Below, in pieces: positions 1 to 5,029 of a stretch of DNA of 5,029 nucleotides. The DNA lies in NCBI GenBank assembly GCA_013152765.1, contig JAADFT010000215.1, positions 1 through 5,029 of the forward strand, in the 5' to 3' direction. This DNA comes from Calditrichota bacterium (GTDB lineage Bacteria; Zhuqueibacterota; Zhuqueibacteria; Oleimicrobiales; Geothermoviventaceae). The translations under genes were made by a program, and so were the position numbers. How positions within the stretch are numbered: position 1 is the stretch's first letter; each line of letters opens with the position of its first letter. Under the pieces are notes generated by a model. That model was given only the letters and a program-made list of their open reading frames with translations, did not search any database and was not told the origin of the DNA.

Positions 1-528
1 GAACTGCTGGAGCCGCTCTTGCCGTGGTTTCGCGAAGTCGGGTTTCGCGGTCCCGTGCAGGTGACGGCTGCCAAACACAAAGACCGCTGGCACGTGCTCG
101 AGTACAACGTTCGGCTTGGCGTAACCTCCGGACCGATGATCCTGCGAATGCTGGAGAATCCGCTGGAAGTGCTGTGGGATGTGGTGAGGGACCGTGTGCC
201 ACGGCCTCGTTTTCGGGCCGGAGCCCGTTTTGGCTGCTCGATTACGTTAGCAGGCTACGGTTACCCGTACGTTCAGGTGCGTGGTCCGGAGCTGCCTGTC
301 CGGGTTGAAGGCCCCTTCACGTGCGACGTCTGGTGGAATCGCGTTCGTCGGGATCGGGGCGAGCAGTTGGTCGCCACAGGACACCGGATCGCCGACGTGG
401 TCGCGGTGGCGGACACGCTGGAGAAGGCATTGGCCCGCGCTTACGACAACATCCGCAAGATCCGGTGCCTGAGCAGCTACTACCGTCTGGACATTGGTCA
501 GTCGTTGTGGCCTCCTGGCAACGAGTGA
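1..528 (+). CDS. PurD-like (GARS-type ATP-grasp) ligase, C-terminal part, 5' truncated
   Basis: The frame is open from base 1, so the gene begins before the window; 175 codons and the TGA stop are present. The visible part resembles the end of phosphoribosylamine-glycine ligase (PurD, purine synthesis): the end of the ATP-grasp domain with LEYNVR (residues 33-38, matching the Glu-x-Asn metal-binding strand), then a GARS C-domain with AGYGYP (84-89), GHRIADVVAVADTLEKAL (127-144) and YYRLDIG (160-166), matching PurD GGRVL...A...YxRxDIG. It is not a standard PurD. The family's RFGDPETQ reads RLGVTSGP (38-45) and the FHAGT strand reads WWNRV (111-115). I infer a paralogue with a different acceptor or carboxylate substrate. 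It is 8 nt upstream of a racemase-family gene, so probably co-transcribed. Fold confidence is high; true PurD activity is doubtful. Confidence 0.82.
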   Translation, partial: ELLEPLLPWFREVGFRGPVQVTAAKHKDRWHVLEYNVRLGVTSGPMILRMLENPLEVLWDVVRDRVPRPRFRAGARFGCSITLAGYGYPYVQVRGPELPVRVEGPFTCDVWWNRVRRDRGEQLVATGHRIADVVAVADTLEKALARAYDNIRKIRCLSSYYRLDIGQSLWPPGNE

Positions 529-530
529 GG
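527..530 (+). promoter_or_regulatory. Ribosome-binding site of the racemase gene
   Basis: GAGG lies within and just after the stop codon of the upstream gene (TGAGG), 6 nt before the ATG at 537. It supports that ATG over the upstream ATG at 321 in the same frame, whose extra 72 codons are Arg-rich shadow sequence inside the PurD-like gene. The overlap with the stop suggests translational coupling. Confidence 0.6.
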
Positions 531-536
531 ATCGGA

Positions 537-1667
537 ATGAACCACAACTTCGAGGGAAAGCGTCCCGCCTGGGTGGAGATCGACATTCGCCAGCTTCGGC
601 GGAACTTCGAGATCATTTTTGCCGACAAACCCGGAAATGTGGCTCTCCTCTCGGTTGTGAAAGACCAGGCCTACGGGCACGGCGCCGTAACGGTCGCAAA
701 AGAAGCGCTGAAGGCCGGAGCCGTCTACCTCGCTGTTGCCACGCTCGGTGAGGCTGTCGAACTTCGGGAAGCGGGTGTGCGTGCACCGATTCTCGTGTTT
801 GGGGAGCGCCCGCGGAACCAGATCCCCGACTGTGTGAGTCTGGGGCTGACCTGCTTCGTGAACAGCGTGGCGGCGGCCACGGATTTTGCCAGGGTGGCAC
901 GGCAACAGGAGCGAGAGGCAGTGGTTCACGTGGAGGTGGACACAGGCCTGAGCCGCTACGGCGTGCGCTGGGAGGAAGCGCCCGACGTGATCGAGGCGGT
1001 GGCGCAGACGCCTGGACTGCGTCTCGAAGGCGTGATGAGCCATTTCGCAATGTCCGACGAAGAGGACAAATCCTTCGCGTTGTTACAGCTACAACGATTT
1101 CGGAGTGTTCTGAGCGAGATGGAAAACCGCGGGATTCACGTGCGTTACCGCCACATGGCCAACACAGGTGGTTTCTTGGACTTGCCCCAGGCGCACTTCG
1201 ACATGGTCCGCCTTGGGATCTTGCCCCTGGGCGTCTACCCCTCGCAGGTTTGTCGTCGAATCCCGGGGCTGGCGCCGGTGATGTCGGTGAAAGCCCGGGT
1301 GGCAGTCCTGCGAGACCTTCGTCCCGGCGACGTGGTGGGGTACGGGATGCACTACCAGGCCAAAGAGCCCAGGCGAATCGCTGTGATCCCCGTGGGGTAC
1401 GGGGACGGCTACCCAAGGGTGCGAAATCGCGGCGCCGTGTTAATTCGTGGGCAGCGTGCGCCCGTGGTAGGCGGCAATGCCATGGATGCCATGATGGTAG
1501 ACGTTACGAACATCCCGGGCGTGCGTCCTTGGGACGAAGTGGTGCTGCTGGGATGCCAGGGCGGTGAGGAAATCGACGTACACGAAATCGCCCGCTGGAA
1601 GGGGACGGTCTCCTACGAAGTAATGACCAACTGGAGCTGGCGACTGCCGCGCGTGGAGGTGGCATGA
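537..1667 (+). CDS. Alanine racemase family protein (PLP, fold type III), possibly non-canonical
   Basis: 376 aa, the usual length for alanine racemase, which interconverts L- and D-alanine in the cytoplasm for peptidoglycan. Visible residues: PLP lysine K42 in VVKDQAYGHG, Y46, R140 in DTGLSRYG, HF at 168-169, HMANTGG (206-212), R225 in FDMVRLG, the second catalytic base Y269 in GYGMHY, GYGDGYPR (287-294), MD at 316-317 followed by VDVT, and the C-terminal GTVSYE ending in RLPRVEV. All core catalytic residues are present. Departures: VVKANAYGHG reads VVKDQAYGHG, GRVCMDQ reads GGNAMDA, and the usually carbamylated Lys (KxDTGM) is Glu (E133 in VEVDTGL). The ATG start fits the N-terminal RPAWVEIDI strand and the GAGG site. 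The stop overlaps the next gene's ATG by 4 nt. It may be an alanine racemase or a racemase for another amino acid serving the neighbouring genes; I left the symbol empty for that reason. Confidence 0.9.
   Translation: MNHNFEGKRPAWVEIDIRQLRRNFEIIFADKPGNVALLSVVKDQAYGHGAVTVAKEALKAGAVYLAVATLGEAVELREAGVRAPILVFGERPRNQIPDCVSLGLTCFVNSVAAATDFARVARQQEREAVVHVEVDTGLSRYGVRWEEAPDVIEAVAQTPGLRLEGVMSHFAMSDEEDKSFALLQLQRFRSVLSEMENRGIHVRYRHMANTGGFLDLPQAHFDMVRLGILPLGVYPSQVCRRIPGLAPVMSVKARVAVLRDLRPGDVVGYGMHYQAKEPRRIAVIPVGYGDGYPRVRNRGAVLIRGQRAPVVGGNAMDAMMVDVTNIPGVRPWDEVVLLGCQGGEEIDVHEIARWKGTVSYEVMTNWSWRLPRVEVA
1655..1660 (+). promoter_or_regulatory. Ribosome-binding site of the ATE1-like gene, inside the racemase gene
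   Basis: GGAGGT encodes part of the last Val-Glu-Val residues of the racemase and sits 3 nt before the ATG at 1664, closer than usual. Together with the ATGA stop/start overlap it indicates re-initiation by ribosomes finishing the racemase and a fixed ratio of the two products. Confidence 0.55.
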
Positions 1668-2452
1668 AAATCCTCTTTTCTGAACATCAGCCCGACTACG
1701 CTCACTACATTTTCCCGTACGCCATCTGGGCCATTCGAGAACCGAACGAGCCAGCCGCGGCGATTTTTGCGCGAGGTTTTCTGCCGAGTACCCGAGACCT
1801 GAGCCGTTTCTACATGTGTCGACAGGTGCGAGTCGCTTTGAGCAGGTTCAAACCGTCGTCGGAGAACCGTCGGATCCTGCGGAAAGGGGGCAGCGTCACG
1901 TTCCGCCTGATGCCGCGGGAAGAATTCGACTACACCCCGGCCTGGCGGGACTTCTGCAAAACCTACGCTGACATTCGGTTCGGCAAGGACGTGATGACTG
2001 AGGACCGGCTCGATTCTCTTTTCCGGGGGCAGATTGTGTCGCACGTCCTGCTGTTCACGGATCAGGAAGCGGGCAAGGACGTCGGGTTGGCGACTCTCTA
2101 CCTGGAGGAGCCAACGATGGCTTTCTACTACTACGCCTTCTACGACCTTAACTACTACCCGCGCAATCTTGGCATGTTCATGATGACCTCGGCAGTTGAC
2201 TTCTTTGCCCGACGGGGGTTCGAGTTCATTTACCTGGGAAGTTGCTACTCCCGCAACGCGCTTTACAAGACGCAGTTTGCCGGTGTGGAGTTCTGGACCG
2301 GTTTCCGCTGGTCGACGGATCTCGAGGAACTGAAATACATGCTGAAACGGGGCCAGACGGTCAGCGATCGCCACCTCCTCGAGACCGAAGAGTACCTGGA
2401 GCGTTTCTACGGAGGCGATCTGCAAGCTGTGCTGGACTCAGCAGAGGTGTAA
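1664..2452 (+). CDS. ATE1/Bpt-like aminoacyl-transferase (GNAT-fold) family protein
   Basis: 262 aa, complete, TAA stop. It resembles the core of arginyl/leucyl-tRNA-protein transferases (ATE1, bacterial Bpt), which move an amino acid from aminoacyl-tRNA to an amino group. Matches: GFLPSTRDLSRFYMCRQVRV (38-57), comparable to the family's GFRRSG...C..RV; FKPSSENRRILRK (62-74), like the F.pS..qRR segment; and in the GNAT core YYYAFYDLNYYPRNLGMFMM (155-174), comparable to YxxxdPxxxxrSLGxy, then YLGSCY (190-195) and YKTQF (201-205), like YLGyy...YKxxF. The CxxC-type N-terminal cysteines that bind the Fe-S/metal site in true ATE1/Bpt are absent; only C52 of that region remains. No signal peptide is seen, so it is probably cytoplasmic. 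Co-location with a ligase fold and a racemase suggests amino-acid conjugation to a small molecule or peptide rather than N-degron tagging. Family assignment is from remembered motifs. Confidence 0.7.
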   Translation: MKILFSEHQPDYAHYIFPYAIWAIREPNEPAAAIFARGFLPSTRDLSRFYMCRQVRVALSRFKPSSENRRILRKGGSVTFRLMPREEFDYTPAWRDFCKTYADIRFGKDVMTEDRLDSLFRGQIVSHVLLFTDQEAGKDVGLATLYLEEPTMAFYYYAFYDLNYYPRNLGMFMMTSAVDFFARRGFEFIYLGSCYSRNALYKTQFAGVEFWTGFRWSTDLEELKYMLKRGQTVSDRHLLETEEYLERFYGGDLQAVLDSAEV

Positions 2453-2477
2453 AGCGCGTGCGGTTTCCGCAAGCTTT
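2451..2477 (+). terminator. Probable intrinsic terminator after the three-gene cluster
   Basis: AAAGC (2451-2455) pairs with GCTTT (2473-2477), and TGCGG (2459-2463) with CCGCA (2467-2471), around a TTT loop with a 3x1 internal loop between the two stems. A T-rich stretch follows (TTTGTTCT, 2475-2482). It starts at the stop codon itself, where an operon end is expected. The T run is imperfect, so confidence is moderate. Confidence 0.45.
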
Positions 2478-2561
2478 GTTCTCGTGCTGAAGGGTGGCGT
2501 ATTTCGTACGGCTGCGCCGGAGAGTGAACCCCAGGTTGACGCTGCCCGTCCGCCAGCATGG

Positions 2562-2589
2562 ACGCTTTGGAGCGTGGCAGCTTGCTGCC
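2562..2589. repeat. Two directly adjacent short inverted repeats
   Basis: ACGCT-ttgg-AGCGT (2562-2575) is followed without a gap by GGCAGC-tt-GCTGCC (2576-2589). Both arms are perfect. The wording around it (GGAGCGTGGCAGCTTGCTGCC) recalls dispersed intergenic repeats I remember from Verrucomicrobia and similar genomes; that link is from memory and only one copy is present here. Confidence 0.45.
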
Positions 2590-2822
2590 GGCCGCGCAGG
2601 TTTGCGAGCGAAGGTTTCCGTGGGATGCGAAGCGATGGAAGGCGAGTCTCAGCTCACCTGAGGTAGTTGCAGGGATCACAGAAACCGGCTCCACGGGTAA
2701 CGTTGGATGCGTGTCAGTCGCCCCCAAAAGGATTCGGCGCTACGCTAAATGAAAATCCGGTGGAGGTGGGTTCCGGCCGGCGAGGGGAGAGAAGTTTCGG
2801 TTTGCCGGGGCATATTTTCAAC

Positions 2823-2858
2823 GCCACCCAATCCTTCGAAAGCGAGGGATTGGGTGGC
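2823..2858 (+). terminator. Strong 16-bp hairpin, terminator-like
   Basis: Bases 2823-2834 and 2847-2858 are perfect 12-base complements. The stem continues through one G-T pair (2835/2846) and three more pairs (2836-2838 with 2843-2845) to an AAAG tetraloop. It is followed by CTTGGTTTTG on the plus strand, a weak T tract; on the minus strand no T run follows. It is 370 bases beyond the stop of the ATE1-like gene, so it could end read-through or an unannotated transcript. A structural role other than termination is possible. Confidence 0.5.
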
Positions 2859-2931
2859 CTTGGTTTTGAAGGCCCTGTGGCATCGGCGGTTTTGCGGCCT
2901 GGTGTCGGGCCGCCTCCGAACGAGTTCGAGG
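2856..2931. repeat. Run of three further hairpins next to the strong stem
   Basis: GGCCTT (2856-2861) pairs with AAGGCC (2869-2874), sharing three bases with the preceding stem so the two compete. GCGGCC (2894-2899) pairs with GGCCGC (2908-2913). CCTC-c-GAAC (2913-2921) pairs with GTTC-GAGG (2924-2931) with one bulge. In GC-rich DNA some such stems arise by chance, but the packing is dense. No known riboswitch class was recognised. Confidence 0.35.
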
Positions 2932-3006
2932 ATATGTCAGGCGGTCCCACCTCGTAACCTTTCGGTTTGATCGCCACGGAGGCCTGTACTCTCGCCAACA
3001 TTCAAC

Positions 3007-3035
3007 TTGAGATTGCCCGGTGTTTTGGCTAATTT
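3007..3035 (+). promoter_or_regulatory. Possible sigma-70-like promoter for the nucleotidase gene
   Basis: TTGAGA (3007-3012, five of six against TTGACA) and TAATTT (3030-3035, a weak match to TATAAT) are separated by 17 bases. It would give a 5' leader of roughly 155 bases. The -10 match is poor and FCB-type bacteria can use other promoter motifs, so this is tentative. Confidence 0.25.
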
Positions 3036-3183
3036 GCGAACGAGCCAGGTTCTGGAGTTGGGCTAACCGGATCACAACGCGACAACGGTGAGGACACGGC
3101 GTGGCGCGACTTCACCAGTTGGACGACGTGGTCTCACAAAGCGGTTTGGAAAACGGGAGAGATGGAAGGACTGTGACTTAACT

Positions 3184-3191
3184 GAGGAGGG
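3184..3191 (+). promoter_or_regulatory. Ribosome-binding site of the nucleotidase gene
   Basis: GAGGAGGG, a near-perfect Shine-Dalgarno sequence, ends 7 nt before the GTG at 3199. It fixes GTG as the start, and the first residues then form a typical signal peptide. Confidence 0.75.
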
Positions 3192-3198
3192 TTCCACG

Positions 3199-5029
3199 GT
3201 GAGGAAAATTCTGGCGCTTGCAATTGCAGCTGTGCTGGCTCTGACCGGGGTCGGATTCGGCCAAACCGACACCCTGGTCGTGATTCACGTCAACGACACA
3301 CACTCGCACCTGATGCCATTTGGACCCAAGACGGAAAGTGGTGTGCCCAAGATCGGTGGCATGGCGCGGGCAGCACACGTGATCAAGCAGCTCAAAAGTG
3401 CTGCTGAGAAGTCGCTGCTTCTCCACGGCGGCGATCTGATGGTTGGTGACTTCATGTACACGCGGTTTCGCGGCGTCGCTGAAATGCGAATCCTGAAGCA
3501 GCTCGGCTTTGGCGCCATCTGCGTGGGCAATCACGAGTTCGACGAAGGACCGGCTTTTCTGGTCCAGGCCTACCGGGACGCCGGACTGCCCACGGACAGC
3601 TTTGCCATCCTGTCGGCGAACCTGGACATGAGCCAGGACACCTCTCTTGCAAAGCTCGTCCGGCCTTGGGTCGTGAAAGACTACGGCACATTCAAGCTGG
3701 GCATCTTCGGGCTCACACCTCCGATGGCTAACGATTTCTCTTCCCCGGCTCCGGTCTCGGTCACGGACTTTATCCCGGCGGCTCAGAGCGCCGTCGATTC
3801 TCTGAAGAAGCGCGCGGACGTGATCATGGCTCTCAGCCACCTCGGCGTAAGCGACGACCAGGTGCTCGCTTCCAGCGTGTCCGGGATCGATGTCATCGTT
3901 GGCGCGCATTCCCACACCGTCATCGAACAGGCCATTCCCGTTCAAAATCCGGCTGGCGACACGACCTGGATCGTCCAGGCGGGAAGTCATTACCGCTACG
4001 TGGGGACGTTCAAGCTCATCTGGCAAGGTTCGAAAGCGACATTCTCCGACTACCAGCTCATCCGGATTGACGAAAACACGCCCGAAGATGCGGAAGTCGC
4101 CGCTGAGATCAGTGCTCTGGTTGACGCGTTGAAGAATGATCCTCGTTACGGGGACGTCTACCACCAGGTTCTGGCGGAGGCTGCCGTCGATGTGGAACGC
4201 ACGGTTGGGGAGGGCCGCGAAAGAGACACCGGAATTGGAAACCTGATCACAGATGCCCTCCGTGCTGCAGCGGATGCAGACGTGGCCATTGATGTCCACG
4301 GCTACATCAGCGAGAAGCTGTGGGCGGGCCCTCTGACGGGAGCCGACATCTTCCACATCGCTTACTACGGACTTGACCCGACCACCGGGCACGGGCTCAA
4401 CGTTGTGAGAGTTGGCCTGAAAGGCAGGGACATTCGCATGGGCATGGAGTACACCCTTCGCAACTGCAAAACCAATTCCGACCTGACTCCCGAAGTCTCG
4501 GGCATGCAGGTGCTGTACAACTCGAAGAGCTTTGCGCTGATGGTGCGCGAGCTGACCGTGAACGGTTCCCCGGTTGTGGCGGATTCGGTTTACTCTGTGG
4601 CCATGACGGACGGCCTCGCGGCGTTTCTGGGGAGCGCCGGATTGGCGCCGGAATACGTTGAGCCAGTGGGCGTGTCAGAGTACCAGGCGCTGGTGAGCTG
4701 GATTCAAGCCCACTCACCGGTGAACTACGGCACAGAGGGCCGCATCGTGGATGTGTCCGTGACAGGCGTTTCCGAAGAACATTCCAACGAGCCGCGCGAT
4801 TTTTCCCTGTCCGCGGGGTACCCAAATCCGTTTAACGCCCGCACGGTTTTCGTCTACAGAGTTCCGGCGGGCAAATTCAGTTTGTCGATTTACGACGTGC
4901 GCGGGCACCTGGTAAGGCGCGTCACGGGCCAGAGCACGACCGGCGAACTTGGCCGAGTGGTGTGGGACGGACGCGATTCCCTGGGGCAGTCCGTTGCGAC
5001 CGGTGTGTACGTCGTTCGTCTGCAGGCGA
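3199..5029 (+). CDS. Secreted 5'-nucleotidase/UshA-family metallophosphoesterase with C-terminal sorting domain (3' truncated)
   Basis: GTG start; 610 codons visible, open at the window end. Residues 1-21 are a Sec signal peptide (RK, hydrophobic stretch, GFG before Gln22). The metallophosphoesterase domain (about 25-290) has NDTHSH (D33, H35), HGGD (D79), GNHEFD (N111, H112, D115), SHLG (H214) and GAHSH (H237, H239): a full dimetal site plus the His-Asp pair. The 5'-nucleotidase C-domain (about 325-515) shows GNLITDALR (347-355) and ends SPVNYGTEGRI. Family members hydrolyse extracellular nucleotides or similar phosphate esters. The GGGIR substrate loop reads VHGYIS (366-371) and the late GGDGY loop reads FLGSAGL, so the substrate may not be a nucleotide. 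Residues 535-610 form a FlgD-like/type IX-type sorting domain (YPNPFN 541-546; YDVRGHLV; ATGVYVVRL), pointing to cell-surface attachment or secretion. That module normally ends soon after this point, so little is missing. It has its own ribosome-binding site and long leader, so it is likely transcribed separately. Confidence 0.9.
   Translation, partial: MRKILALAIAAVLALTGVGFGQTDTLVVIHVNDTHSHLMPFGPKTESGVPKIGGMARAAHVIKQLKSAAEKSLLLHGGDLMVGDFMYTRFRGVAEMRILKQLGFGAICVGNHEFDEGPAFLVQAYRDAGLPTDSFAILSANLDMSQDTSLAKLVRPWVVKDYGTFKLGIFGLTPPMANDFSSPAPVSVTDFIPAAQSAVDSLKKRADVIMALSHLGVSDDQVLASSVSGIDVIVGAHSHTVIEQAIPVQNPAGDTTWIVQAGSHYRYVGTFKLIWQGSKATFSDYQLIRIDENTPEDAEVAAEISALVDALKNDPRYGDVYHQVLAEAAVDVERTVGEGRERDTGIGNLITDALRAAADADVAIDVHGYISEKLWAGPLTGADIFHIAYYGLDPTTGHGLNVVRVGLKGRDIRMGMEYTLRNCKTNSDLTPEVSGMQVLYNSKSFALMVRELTVNGSPVVADSVYSVAMTDGLAAFLGSAGLAPEYVEPVGVSEYQALVSWIQAHSPVNYGTEGRIVDVSVTGVSEEHSNEPRDFSLSAGYPNPFNARTVFVYRVPAGKFSLSIYDVRGHLVRRVTGQSTTGELGRVVWDGRDSLGQSVATGVYVVRLQA

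Larger units (their letters stand above)
2453..3198. other. 746-base intergenic region with several hairpins and no convincing gene
   Basis: Reading frames here (for example plus-strand 2667-2957 and minus-strand 2714-3001) have no recognisable motif and no good ribosome-binding site, and overlap strong hairpins, so I do not call them. The region holds a terminator-like hairpin (2451-2477), two small adjacent hairpins (2562-2589), a small CTCAG/CTGAG hairpin (2648-2662), a strong 16-bp hairpin (2823-2858) with further stems to 2931, a possible promoter (3007-3035) and the nucleotidase ribosome-binding site. It could hide a small RNA or the remains of a repeat. Confidence 0.6.

Noticed and set aside
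321..536. N-terminal extension of the racemase from an ATG at 321
   Set aside because: The added residues are Arg/Gly-rich, lie in another frame of the PurD-like gene and precede the usual racemase N-terminus. The ATG at 537 has GAGG at good spacing.
613..1416. 267-codon open frame on the minus strand
   Set aside because: Low-complexity Pro/Arg/Ser-rich translation opposite the racemase gene; a GC-rich antisense artefact.
1613..2425. 270-codon open frame on the minus strand
   Set aside because: It lies opposite the ATE1-like gene, which has family motifs, a ribosome-binding site and an ATGA overlap. The antisense product shows no motif.
2535..2540. TTGACG as a -35 promoter element
   Set aside because: No acceptable -10 sequence lies 16-18 bases downstream; that position falls in GC-rich hairpin sequence.
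2667..3001. Overlapping plus (2667-2957) and minus (2714-3001) open frames of about 95 codons
   Set aside because: No family resemblance and no clear ribosome-binding site, and both run through perfect hairpins. I treat the region as non-coding, though a decayed gene cannot be excluded.
2453..3198. Riboswitch, tRNA, CRISPR or insertion-sequence remnant in the gap
   Set aside because: No cloverleaf, no regularly spaced direct repeats, no transposase fragment or paired terminal repeats, and no known riboswitch core were seen by eye.
3178..4392. 404-codon open frame on the minus strand
   Set aside because: It is the antisense shadow of the nucleotidase gene, whose plus-strand frame carries all metallophosphoesterase motifs, a signal peptide and a strong ribosome-binding site. 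The minus frame has no recognisable domain.

Overview
The window looks like part of a GC-rich bacterial chromosome. The last gene carries a C-terminal domain with a YPNPFN motif, the hallmark of the FlgD-like / type IX-type sorting domains that are abundant in the FCB superphylum and neighbouring candidate phyla (for example KSB1, Calditrichaeota, Zixibacteria, Latescibacteria). The phylum assignment is an inference from that domain and base composition only. No tRNA, rRNA, CRISPR array or transposase was seen.

Layout. Bases 1-2452 hold a tight three-gene, same-strand cluster. It runs from the 3' end of a PurD-like (GARS-type ATP-grasp) gene, through a complete alanine-racemase-family gene 8 nt later, to an ATE1/Bpt-like aminoacyl-transferase-fold (GNAT) gene that overlaps the racemase by 4 nt (ATGA). 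Bases 2453-3198 form a 746-base gap with no convincing gene but several hairpins: a likely terminator directly after the third gene, two small adjacent hairpins near 2562-2589, and a strong 16-bp hairpin at 2823-2858 followed by more structure up to 2931. From 3199 to the end is a GTG-started, secreted 5'-nucleotidase-family metallophosphoesterase with a signal peptide and a sorting domain. It is cut by the window end, probably only a few residues short of its stop.

How the genes may work together. The three clustered genes encode an ATP-dependent ligase fold, a PLP amino-acid racemase fold and an aminoacyl-tRNA-dependent transferase fold. All three depart from their canonical families at key positions: the PurD-like protein lacks the RFGDPET and HAGT signatures, the racemase has Glu in place of the usual carbamylated Lys, and the ATE1-like protein lacks the N-terminal cysteine cluster. 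Taken together they could form a small, undescribed pathway that makes an amino-acid or peptide conjugate, possibly one containing a D-residue. That function is inference; the co-arrangement and the substitutions are visible in the sequence. The nucleotidase gene has its own ribosome-binding site and probably its own promoter, so it is likely a separate transcription unit.
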